A DNA stretch of 6,636 bases from Gammaproteobacteria bacterium (lineage in GTDB: Bacteria; Pseudomonadota; Gammaproteobacteria; HK1), in contig JAGRHX010000835.1 in NCBI GenBank assembly GCA_020444775.1, positions 1 to 6,636 of the forward strand. Reading direction: 5' to 3'. The notes under the pieces were generated by a model that did not search any database, was not told where the DNA came from, and saw nothing but the letters and a program-made list of their open reading frames with translations. Positions 1 through 5,655 of the stretch are shown piece by piece (within the stretch, counting starts at the first letter, position 1; the number at the start of each line of letters is the position of its first letter). The position numbers and the translations under genes were made by a program.

Positions 1-639
1 CAGCGGCACCGGCGCGGTCGCGATCACCAGATCGTCGACGTTGAACAAGAACGCGCCCGTCGCCGCATCGTGACCGGTGCTCAAACGCGCCGAGGAGAAG
101 GTTTGACTCGAATCGAGCAGGCCGAGAAACAGGGCGATGCTGCCGTCCGCCAGCATCAGCGCGGGCGCGCTCGGATCGAGGCTCATCGAGACCGTGCCGG
201 CCGTGAGTCTGACGTCGTCGGCAATCAGGCCGGGCAGGTCGGCGGTGATGAAATACAAGCCGAGCGCGTTCGCTGGCTGGAAGCGCAGCTCGATGTCGTC
301 CCCGTCCTGCAGCAGGTCACCATCATCGGTGCCGAGGAAATTGCTGCCGGAGGTCGTGCTGAACGGGCTGCCGCCACTGAACGCGGCACCGTCGGTGACC
401 GCGAGCTGAATGCCGAGGCCCGCAAGCTCGGGATAGTGAAAGCCGACGTCCGAGAGTGTTTCGCCGTCTGCGATGATGCGGCCCGCGCTCTCGGACTCGA
501 AATCGAGCGTGCGCTGATCGAAACCGGCGATGGCGGCATCGAAGGCGGCCCGATCGGTGAAGGTCATGGTCGCGGCTTCGACGCTCGGCGCGATGGCGAG
601 AAACAGGGCCAGTGTGGTGATGGTCGGGTTCAGGCGCAT
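1..639 (-). CDS. Secreted protein, probable VPLPA/PEP-CTERM sorting type (3' end outside window)
   Basis: The minus-strand frame is open from an ATG at 639-637 to the left edge: 213 codons without a stop, so the C-terminus is missing. Residues 1-22 form a signal peptide (basic MRLNP start, hydrophobic TLALFLAIA, small-residue end SVEA before ATM). The mature part opens with MTFTDRAAFDAAI, then shows a beta-rich, acidic, Gly/Ser/Asp-rich composition with DFESE (about 46-50), GLYFITAD (about 147-154) and NVDDLVIA (200-207). The last visible residues are APVPL (209-213). In PEP-CTERM proteins of the VPLPA subtype, a short Asn/Asp-rich strand is followed by VPLPA, a hydrophobic helix and a basic tail, recognised by an exosortase; the rest of that signal would lie just off the window. 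The domain type is inferred from overall layout. The gene is 58 bases behind the collagen-like gene on the same strand, and both could share one transcript. The enzymatic or binding role is unknown. The competing plus-strand frame lacks any recognisable domain. Confidence 0.82.
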   Translation of the reverse strand, partial: MRLNPTITTLALFLAIAPSVEAATMTFTDRAAFDAAIAGFDQRTLDFESESAGRIIADGETLSDVGFHYPELAGLGIQLAVTDGAAFSGGSPFSTTSGSNFLGTDDGDLLQDGDDIELRFQPANALGLYFITADLPGLIADDVRLTAGTVSMSLDPSAPALMLADGSIALFLGLLDSSQTFSSARLSTGHDAATGAFLFNVDDLVIATAPVPL

Positions 640-649
640 GGTCAAGCGT

Positions 650-656
650 TCCTTCT
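650..656 (-). promoter_or_regulatory. Ribosome binding site of the secreted PEP-CTERM-like gene
   Basis: On the minus strand AGAAGGA lies 10 bases before the ATG at 639. It supports that ATG, and therefore the signal peptide, as the true start. No hairpin with a T-run is visible in the 58 bases separating this gene from the preceding collagen-like gene, which is compatible with co-transcription. Confidence 0.6.
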
Positions 657-697
657 GAAGTCGGGTTCGAGGTCGTGCTCGGGGCTGGCGGTCGCGC

Positions 698-1489
698 TCA
701 AAACGCCAGACAGATGGCCTGCAGATTGACGGTTCGAGACGAGAAGGCGTTCTGATTGACGACCCGGCATTCCCACGCCGAGCCGCTCGAGCCGTTCAGC
801 GGTCCGGAATAGATGACCCGAATGTCGCCTGCCGAGCCCGCGTCGCCACAGGCGCCACTTATCACGGTCGAGCCGAAAGGGCAGGGCGTCGAGTAGCTGC
901 AGTTATTGGTCCGACCGCAAGATTCCGTGCGCAGTGTCACGCGGACGCTGTTGGCCGCGCTCGGACCCTGGGGACCTTGCAGACCTCGAGGACCCTGTCC
1001 GCCTTGGGGTCCAACCGGGCCTCGGGGGCCGGCGGGGCCTCGTGGGCCGGTCTCGCCGATCGGCCCGGGTGGGCCACTCGCACCAGCGGTCAAGACGAAG
1101 GCGTCGAACTGAAGGCGGGAGTCGCCTGTCTGCACGGTGAGCGCGTAGCTGCCGGGCTGCAGCGGCGCCGACGGCACGGCGACGATTCGGGTCGGCTCGA
1201 CCAGCTCGACGCTGATCGGCTCTCCGCCCAGGGTCACCGTGGCAAACGTGCCGTTGTCGAAATTCACACCGTGGATCTCGAGTGTGTCGTCGACCTTCTC
1301 GACCCGGTCGACGATCAGCTGCACGGTGGCGTCGCGGTCGCTGCTCTCCAGTGTCGATACCCGCTCGGCGAGATCGACGACGGATGGCCGTTGCGCGGCG
1401 ACGGGCTGGGCGCCGAGCAGCGCGAACAGCAGGGCCAGTAGCGCGGTGCGCGCGAGTGGGGTCGGCGAGCGTGAGTCTGCCTGTGGCAT
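698..1489 (-). CDS. Exported collagen-like protein with IPT/TIG-like domain
   Basis: A complete 263-residue protein. Residues 1-32 are a signal peptide with a basic/polar start, a hydrophobic core ([12 protein letters not shown]) and an AAQ cleavage region. Residues 37-66 look like a short amphipathic coiled coil ([14 protein letters not shown] onward). Residues 68-132 resemble an IPT/TIG beta-sandwich: [31 protein letters not shown]. Residues 136-177 are 14 unbroken Gly-X-Y triplets rich in GPR, GPQ and GPP. The C-terminal 85 residues carry six cysteines (191, 197, 203, 214, 241, 260) with the spacing [15 protein letters not shown] and AIC near the end; such a tail often closes bacterial collagen-like secreted proteins and may form three disulfides. 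The coiled coil could trimerise the chain so that the Gly-X-Y tract folds as a triple helix; this is inference. Likely extracellular or surface-located. The ATG at 1489 has a good Shine-Dalgarno and gives an N-terminal signal peptide. The exact role is unknown. Confidence 0.9.
   Translation of the reverse strand: MPQADSRSPTPLARTALLALLFALLGAQPVAAQRPSVVDLAERVSTLESSDRDATVQLIVDRVEKVDDTLEIHGVNFDNGTFATVTLGGEPISVELVEPTRIVAVPSAPLQPGSYALTVQTGDSRLQFDAFVLTAGASGPPGPIGETGPRGPAGPRGPVGPQGGQGPRGLQGPQGPSAANSVRVTLRTESCGRTNNCSYSTPCPFGSTVISGACGDAGSAGDIRVIYSGPLNGSSGSAWECRVVNQNAFSSRTVNLQAICLAF
959..1084 (-). repeat. Collagen-like Gly-X-Y repeat tract (14 triplets)
   Basis: This 126-base stretch encodes residues 136-177 of the collagen-like protein: [12 protein letters not shown], then ten more triplets with Gly at every third position. 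It is degenerate at DNA level rather than an exact tandem repeat, but GGNCCN-like units recur. The tract is short compared with many bacterial collagens, and repeat number may vary between strains. Confidence 0.85.
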
Positions 1490-1496
1490 CGGGTCT

Positions 1497-1501
1497 TCCC
1501 T
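1497..1501 (-). promoter_or_regulatory. Ribosome binding site of the collagen-like gene
   Basis: The minus strand reads AGGGA seven bases before the ATG at 1489, within the context CAAGGGAAG. It fixes the start codon that gives a proper signal peptide. Confidence 0.55.
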
Positions 1502-1702
1502 TGCTTTGGTTCTTCGTTTCCCGGTTGGCCGTGGTCGTGCCGCGACCGATGACCCACGTTATGGCGAAGTGCCGCGCACGAGTAGATCGTGGCGAGCAAC
1601 GTTTGCTTGCGTGGCGCGTAACGGCGACTGCCGCGGGCGGCCGCTGGTGCAGTTCGTCGCCGCGGCCTATGCTGGCGAGCACCGAGTGCGGCGGACGATC
1701 GT

Positions 1703-1708
1703 GGGAGG
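1703..1708 (+). promoter_or_regulatory. Ribosome binding site of the short-chain dehydrogenase
   Basis: GGGAGG ends seven bases before the ATG at 1716. This spacing picks 1716 over the out-of-frame ATG at 1709, which directly abuts the motif. Confidence 0.7.
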
Positions 1709-1715
1709 ATGACGG

Positions 1716-2495
1716 ATGATTCTCGATGGACAGATTGCAGTGGTGACCGGCGCGGGACAGGGGATAGGCGCGGCGTCGGCGAGCGCGCTCGCGGAGGCGG
1801 GCGCGACCGTGGTGGTGGCGGACATCGATATCGAGCGGGCCGAGCGCACGGCCGGCGACATCGAGCAGCGTCAGCGGCGGGCCATGGCGGTGATGGTCGA
1901 CGTCGGTCGCGTCGAGTCCATAGCGGCGATGATCCAGCGGGTGATGGACACCTATGGCCGTATCGACACGTTGGTCAACAATGCCGGTGTCACGCGCAGG
2001 GCGGACATCATGGATCTCACCGAGGCGGACTGGGACCGTATCCATACGGTCAACGCCAAGGGCGTGTTCTTCTGCTTGCAGAGCGCCGCGCGCGTGATGA
2101 TCCCCGCAGGCGGCGGACGCATCATCAACATCGCCTCGATCGCGGGCAAGGGCTACGCCGGCACCTCGAACGCTGCCTACGCGGCGAGCAAGGGCGCGGT
2201 GATAAGCCTCACCAAGACCGCTGCGCAACAGCTCGGCCGGCACAACATCAACGTCAACGCCGTCTGTCCCGGGGTGACGCGAACGGCGCTGTCCGAGGCC
2301 AACCTACGCGTGCGCGCCGAGCAGGAGGGCGTCGATCTCGCGGAGATGGAGCGCCGCCGTGCATCGGTCATCCCGCTCGGTCGGGTCAATGACCCCGAGG
2401 ACATCGCGGCCATGGTTGTGTTCCTCGCCTCACCCGGCGCGCGCAACATCACCGGCCAGTCGTTAAACGTCGACGGTGGAATTGTTCCGGATTGA
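1716..2495 (+). CDS. Short-chain dehydrogenase/reductase (classical SDR)
   Basis: A complete 259-residue classical SDR of typical family length (about 250). It is a cytosolic NAD(P)-dependent oxidoreductase with a Rossmann fold. Visible motifs in order: cofactor loop TGAGQGIG (11-18); VVVADID with Asp36 at the end of beta-2, which in this family usually selects NAD(H) over NADP(H); VDV near 61-63; NNAG (88-91); catalytic Asn113 (VNAKG); catalytic Ser141 (NIAS), Tyr155 and Lys159 (YAASK); PG at 185-186 followed by VTRT; and the C-terminal NITGQSLNVDGG. The full Asn-Ser-Tyr-Lys tetrad is present, so it should be active. The substrate cannot be read from the sequence: FabG-like acyl reductases, sugar or polyol dehydrogenases and other alcohol dehydrogenases share this pattern. 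It starts at an ATG with a strong Shine-Dalgarno, ends in TGA, and faces the chemoreceptor gene tail to tail. It is probably transcribed alone, so the neighbours give no clue to the substrate. Confidence 0.95.
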   Translation: MILDGQIAVVTGAGQGIGAASASALAEAGATVVVADIDIERAERTAGDIEQRQRRAMAVMVDVGRVESIAAMIQRVMDTYGRIDTLVNNAGVTRRADIMDLTEADWDRIHTVNAKGVFFCLQSAARVMIPAGGGRIINIASIAGKGYAGTSNAAYAASKGAVISLTKTAAQQLGRHNINVNAVCPGVTRTALSEANLRVRAEQEGVDLAEMERRRASVIPLGRVNDPEDIAAMVVFLASPGARNITGQSLNVDGGIVPD

Positions 2496-2562
2496 GTGAG
2501 GCGGGCATCGTGCGTCGCCAGCACCAAAGTGAAGTTGAGTGACGCGGGCGGGTTGCGTGGCC
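2496..2562. other. Convergent gap between SDR and chemoreceptor genes
   Basis: Sixty-seven bases separate two converging stop codons. A bidirectional terminator would be expected here, but I see no convincing GC hairpin followed by a T-run on either strand. Termination may be factor-dependent, or extend into the 3' ends of the genes. Confidence 0.4.
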
Positions 2563-4143
2563 TCAGGTTCCGAAGAACGATTCCTCGACATCGAGGTCGT
2601 CGAAATGGTGTCCGGGCTCCTCGCGCGTGCCGGAGCGACGCGCCGACCAGCTCGATCCGGTGCTCGTCTGAGCGTCCAGACCGTGCTTCGAGATCGCTGC
2701 ACCTTCGCCGTGCCCGGTCGCCGCGTTGGACAGCAGGTTGCGCAGCTCCTCCACCGAGCTCGACACCATCTGTGCCTGTGAGCGCAGTCGCTCGGCGACG
2801 GTCGCCGTCTCCTCTGCGGTCGCGGCGTTACGTTGCGTGACCTCGTCCATCAGCGACATGGCGCCACGGATCTGGTTGATGCCATCGCTCTGCTCTGCGC
2901 AGGTGTGAGCGATCTCGGCGACCAGCTCATCGACCTCGGTGGCCTTCTCGACGATGGACACCAGGCTGTTGCCGACTCGTGAGCAGATCTCCACGCCGCG
3001 TCGGCATTTCTCGATGGAATCGGCGATTTCCCGGGCCGTGGTCTGGGCCGCCGCGGCGCTGCGCTGGGCCATCGATTGGAATGCTGAGGCGACCACCGCG
3101 AAGCCGAGGCCGGCCTGACCGGCGCGGGCTGCCTCGACCGCGGCATTCAGCGACAGGATGTTGGTCTGCACCGCGATCTCGTCGATGGTCGCGATGCTGC
3201 GCTCCATGCTCGCGGTCGACGACTCTATCTCGTCCATGGCCGCGCTCAGCATGCGCATGTCCTCGCCGCCCGCGTCGGCCGTGATACGGCTCTGATTGGA
3301 GAGCTCCGCGGCATTGCGCGCGCCCTGCACGCTGCGCTCGATGAGGTTTGCGATCTCGTCCAGTGAGCTCGCGGTCTGCTCCAGCGAGGCGGCCTGCTCA
3401 CTGGCGCTGTGGGCGAAAGCCTGGCTGGATTCCGCCATCTGCGCGCTGGCCTCGGCTGAAGCCTGTGCGTTCTCGGCCAGCGAATCGGCGACGGTCTCGA
3501 TGGGCCGGGTGATCGATCGGATGGTGAAGGTGGCCAGCACCACGGTGCCGAGCGCGAGCACCGCGCCGACCAGCCACTGTAGCCAGGCCGCCCGATCGCC
3601 AGCCTCGTTGACCGCGACCACCGAGCTCTTGATTCGATCGAGCTGCTCGTTGACGAACGGCTCGAAGGCGCCTGTCAGGGCTTCGGCCGCGGCGTCGAAT
3701 TCACCCATCAGGGCGTTGCCGGCCGGGCTGCCGCCGGAAACATAGGCCTTGGCCATCTTCACGCCGGTCTGGTAATAGGCCTCGAAAGCGACCGACAGGC
3801 GATCGAGCTGCTGCACGTGCTCGGTGTCGCCGTCGGTCTCGAACCAGGCGCGGAAGCGGTCCATGCCATCCAGGAAAGATTGACGACTGGCGCGGGCCTC
3901 GTCGAAGCCATCGTCCAGACCGTCCTGGCCGCGCGTGGCTGATATGTCCGTGAGCCACTGCTGCACCTGGATGACGTCGATCTGCATCTTGCGCGCGGTC
4001 TCCGCGGCGATCAGATGCTTGTCCAGGATGCCATGCAGCTCGTCGCGCACCGTGGCGTCGAGGTAGTGGGTCAGGATCACCGACAGGATCAGACCGGCGA
4101 GCGGGATTCCGCACAGGGAAGCGAGTTTGAAGCGAAGACTCAT
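2563..4143 (-). CDS. Methyl-accepting chemotaxis protein, HAMP-poor, 36H-type signalling domain
   Basis: A complete 526-residue inner-membrane chemoreceptor that should signal to CheA through CheW. TM1 spans about 8-28, a helical periplasmic sensor about 29-185 (with QQWLTDISATRGQDGLDDGF, 61-80), and TM2 about 187-208. After TM2 only a HAMP-like start (ITRPI, 211-215) is visible before the methylation helix. The cytoplasmic part aligns with E. coli Tsr at a constant offset of 48 residues: putative methylation sites E249/Q250, Q256, E263 and E445 fall on Tsr 297, 304, 311 and 493. The hairpin core is DEIAVQTNILSLNAAVEAAR (321-340). Tip positions usually invariant are changed: V325, Q343, A354, F355, Q356 and S357. 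The tail (473-526) is Gly/Ser-rich, ends in acidic DDLDVEESFFGT, and has no NWETF-type CheR tether. The start at 4143 is firm: an in-frame TGA lies at 4201-4203 with no ATG, GTG or TTG between. The Shine-Dalgarno is weak. The ligand is unknown. Confidence 0.95.
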   Translation of the reverse strand: MSLRFKLASLCGIPLAGLILSVILTHYLDATVRDELHGILDKHLIAAETARKMQIDVIQVQQWLTDISATRGQDGLDDGFDEARASRQSFLDGMDRFRAWFETDGDTEHVQQLDRLSVAFEAYYQTGVKMAKAYVSGGSPAGNALMGEFDAAAEALTGAFEPFVNEQLDRIKSSVVAVNEAGDRAAWLQWLVGAVLALGTVVLATFTIRSITRPIETVADSLAENAQASAEASAQMAESSQAFAHSASEQAASLEQTASSLDEIANLIERSVQGARNAAELSNQSRITADAGGEDMRMLSAAMDEIESSTASMERSIATIDEIAVQTNILSLNAAVEAARAGQAGLGFAVVASAFQSMAQRSAAAAQTTAREIADSIEKCRRGVEICSRVGNSLVSIVEKATEVDELVAEIAHTCAEQSDGINQIRGAMSLMDEVTQRNAATAEETATVAERLRSQAQMVSSSVEELRNLLSNAATGHGEGAAISKHGLDAQTSTGSSWSARRSGTREEPGHHFDDLDVEESFFGT

Positions 4144-4228
4144 GCTTGGCTGGCCGAGGTTTCCGGTTGCGCTTGTCAGGGGTATGTGCTGGCGGACGGC
4201 TCACGGCCGCGCAACGCCTACCCCAAGC

Positions 4229-4256
4229 GTATCGGTGCGAATGACCTCGGACCTTA
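4229..4256 (-). promoter_or_regulatory. Candidate sigma-28 (FliA) promoter of the chemoreceptor gene
   Basis: On the minus strand TAAGGTCC (4256-4249) is followed after 12 bases by ACCGATAC (4236-4229). The FliA consensus is TAAAGTTT, 11 bases, GCCGATAA; here the -35 matches 5 of 8 and the -10 matches 6 of 8 including the whole CCGATA core, with a spacer one base long. Transcription would begin near 4222, giving a leader of about 80 bases before the ATG at 4143. FliA control is common for chemoreceptor genes, which fits the position. The rest of the 135-base gap (4144-4278) shows no clear terminator for the gene upstream. Confidence 0.4.
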
Positions 4257-4278
4257 ATCAGCATGGCGCAATCGTAAT

Positions 4279-5652
4279 TCAGCTACGCGCTGCGCTGCCG
4301 CCGAGTACGAAGGCGCCGTAGCTCGACGGTGGCAGACCCTCGTCGCGCAGGCGATCCCGGGCCGCGCGCCAGCCGCGTGCGAACTCGCCGCGTCGGGCAT
4401 GCTCGTGGAAGACCTGCATGAAACGTGCGGTGGGCTCGTCGGCCACCGGCCACAGGCTGTTCAACACCGAGACCGCGCCGCCCAGATAGAAGCTGCGCGC
4501 GAGGCCCAGATAGTCGTCACCGGCCTCGCCCTGGGCAAGACCGCTCTCACAGGCCGAGAGCACGACCAGCCGGCTGTGCAGGGGCTGCTCGAAGAGATCC
4601 AGCGCGGTTACGCTGCGTGCTTGCCGGCCATCGCTCAGCACCACCGCGGAGTGCAGCGGGGCACGCGCATCGAACGCGCCGTGGGTGGCCAGATGCAGCA
4701 CCTGACTGCCCGTGCCGACCCGTGCACGAACCTCGGCCAGGGTCGCTTCGGTGCCAAGAATGGCATCGACCCCGTACTGTCGGGCAATGAGTCGTGCTTC
4801 GCTGCGCGCGCCGGGCAGCGGCGGGAATTGCTCACCGAACTCCGGCGCGCCCACCACCACCGCGCGAGTCTCGAAGTCACCCGACGGTGGCCGGCGGGTC
4901 AGCCAGCTGCCGGTCGGCAGCACGACGATCTCGAGCCCTTCGGGCAGATCCAAGGCGCCCCACGGCATCAGATGAAAATCGCCGCTCGGCACCAGGTAGA
5001 GCCGCGCACGCGGGGCCCAGCGTTGCAACGCGAGCTGCGTCGACAGCTGCTCGACCCGCCGGGTCTGCGCACCATGGCTGGCGCGCTCGCTGGACAGCGT
5101 GCGCAGCACCCGGCGTAGCGCGACGCTGTCGACCCCGGTATCCACCAAGCGTGCGCCGTGGGCATCGACAAGCAGCAGCCGGTAGGCGCTACGCGGCCCG
5201 TCGGACGGCATCACGTAGGCCAGCGCCTCGCCACGGCTGAGTCGATGGCGGATCCGAGGCAGTGGCGGCACCTGCACCGCGACGGTCTGGGCGAGATCGG
5301 CGTCCAGACGGCGTAGCAGCGCGATCTGGCGCTTACGCTCGACGAGCAGGCCGTGCTCATCCGGCACCGGACCCGTGGCGCCACTGGCCGCATGCAGCAC
5401 CCGGCCGCGCTGGATCTGCCGGTCGATGCGATGCACCTCGCGAGCCAGCGGCGCGCCGGGACCGGTGCCTTCGATGTCGCGTCGCGCCAGCAGGTCGACG
5501 AAGGCTCGGGCGCGACCATTTTCCAGATCGTGGAACAATGCCGGCCAGTCGGCGCGCGCCGCGGACAGTGTGCTGAGCGTTCGAGTGACATATTCCTTGC
5601 CGACGCCGAAGCGGCGTTTGGCGCGGTCGCTGGCCAGTGCTCCGGAGACCAG
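4279..5652 (-). CDS. CHAT-domain caspase-like protease part of a TPR-CHAT protein (after an in-frame TAG)
   Basis: This frame continues directly from the TPR part after a TAG codon. From a TTG at 5538 it gives 419 residues; the 38 codons before that TTG are also open and GC3-rich. Numbering from the TTG: a linker helix typical of TPR-CHAT junctions (NGRARAFVDLLARR, 7-20), helical stretch to about 90, then the CHAT fold from about 100 to 415. Diagnostic elements are LAYVMP (106-111), LYLVPSGDFHLMPWGAL (180-196), LPGARSEARLIA (241-252), LHLATHG with catalytic His286, VVLSACESG with catalytic Cys330, then GLARSFYLGGAVSVLNSLW (345-363) and the closing SYGAFVLGG. The caspase/separase-type His-Cys dyad is intact, so peptidase activity is plausible; the substrate is unknown. 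No Shine-Dalgarno precedes the TTG at 5538 and no ATG or GTG lies in frame between the TAG and it, which argues against an efficient independent start. It ends in TGA; the chemoreceptor gene follows after 135 bases on the same strand. Confidence 0.8.
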   Translation of the reverse strand: MVSGALASDRAKRRFGVGKEYVTRTLSTLSAARADWPALFHDLENGRARAFVDLLARRDIEGTGPGAPLAREVHRIDRQIQRGRVLHAASGATGPVPDEHGLLVERKRQIALLRRLDADLAQTVAVQVPPLPRIRHRLSRGEALAYVMPSDGPRSAYRLLLVDAHGARLVDTGVDSVALRRVLRTLSSERASHGAQTRRVEQLSTQLALQRWAPRARLYLVPSGDFHLMPWGALDLPEGLEIVVLPTGSWLTRRPPSGDFETRAVVVGAPEFGEQFPPLPGARSEARLIARQYGVDAILGTEATLAEVRARVGTGSQVLHLATHGAFDARAPLHSAVVLSDGRQARSVTALDLFEQPLHSRLVVLSACESGLAQGEAGDDYLGLARSFYLGGAVSVLNSLWPVADEPTARFMQVFHEHARRGEFARGWRAARDRLRDEGLPPSSYGAFVLGGSAARS

Positions 5653-5655
5653 CTA
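5653..5655 (-). other. In-frame amber (TAG) codon splitting the TPR-CHAT gene
   Basis: On the minus strand the codons read CAG GAA GGG CTC TAG CTG GTC TCC GGA. The distance from this TAG to the TTG at 5538 is 117 bases, exactly 39 codons, so both halves share one frame. Of the first 41 codons after the TAG, about 32 end in G or C, as in the rest of the gene, and there is no further stop until 4281-4279. A single C-to-T change from CAG, or G-to-A from TGG, would create it. A cytosine follows the stop, a context sometimes linked to leaky termination. Confidence 0.85.

Larger units (their letters stand above)
1490..1715. other. Divergent intergenic region (226 bases)
   Basis: This is the only shared upstream region between the collagen-like gene (minus) and the short-chain dehydrogenase (plus), so it must hold promoters for both unless they are read through from elsewhere. 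No strong sigma-70 promoter stands out. Weak candidates are TATGCT at 1668-1673 as a -10 box for the plus-strand gene, and CATAAC read on the minus strand around 1557-1562 as a -10 for the collagen-like gene; neither has a good -35. Two short dyads, at 1533-1547 and 1577-1591 (five-base arms, five-base spacers), are present but are expected by chance at this base composition. No small gene is supported here. Confidence 0.5.

Noticed and set aside
70..729. Long plus-strand open frame (219 codons)
   Set aside because: It is antisense to the secreted-protein gene. Its product is charged, low in structure and without domain or ribosome binding site, whereas the minus frame has a signal peptide, Shine-Dalgarno and family-like motifs.
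1533..1591. Two short inverted repeats (1533-1547 and 1577-1591) as possible operators
   Set aside because: Arms are only five bases, the two differ in sequence, and a couple of such dyads are expected by chance in 226 GC-rich bases.
903..2243. Minus-strand open frame of 446 codons
   Set aside because: It crosses the collagen-like gene, the divergent intergenic region and most of the SDR gene in a wrong frame; the product is Arg/His-rich and matches no family.
2496..2562. Bidirectional terminator between the converging genes
   Set aside because: No stable stem followed by a T-run was found on either strand.
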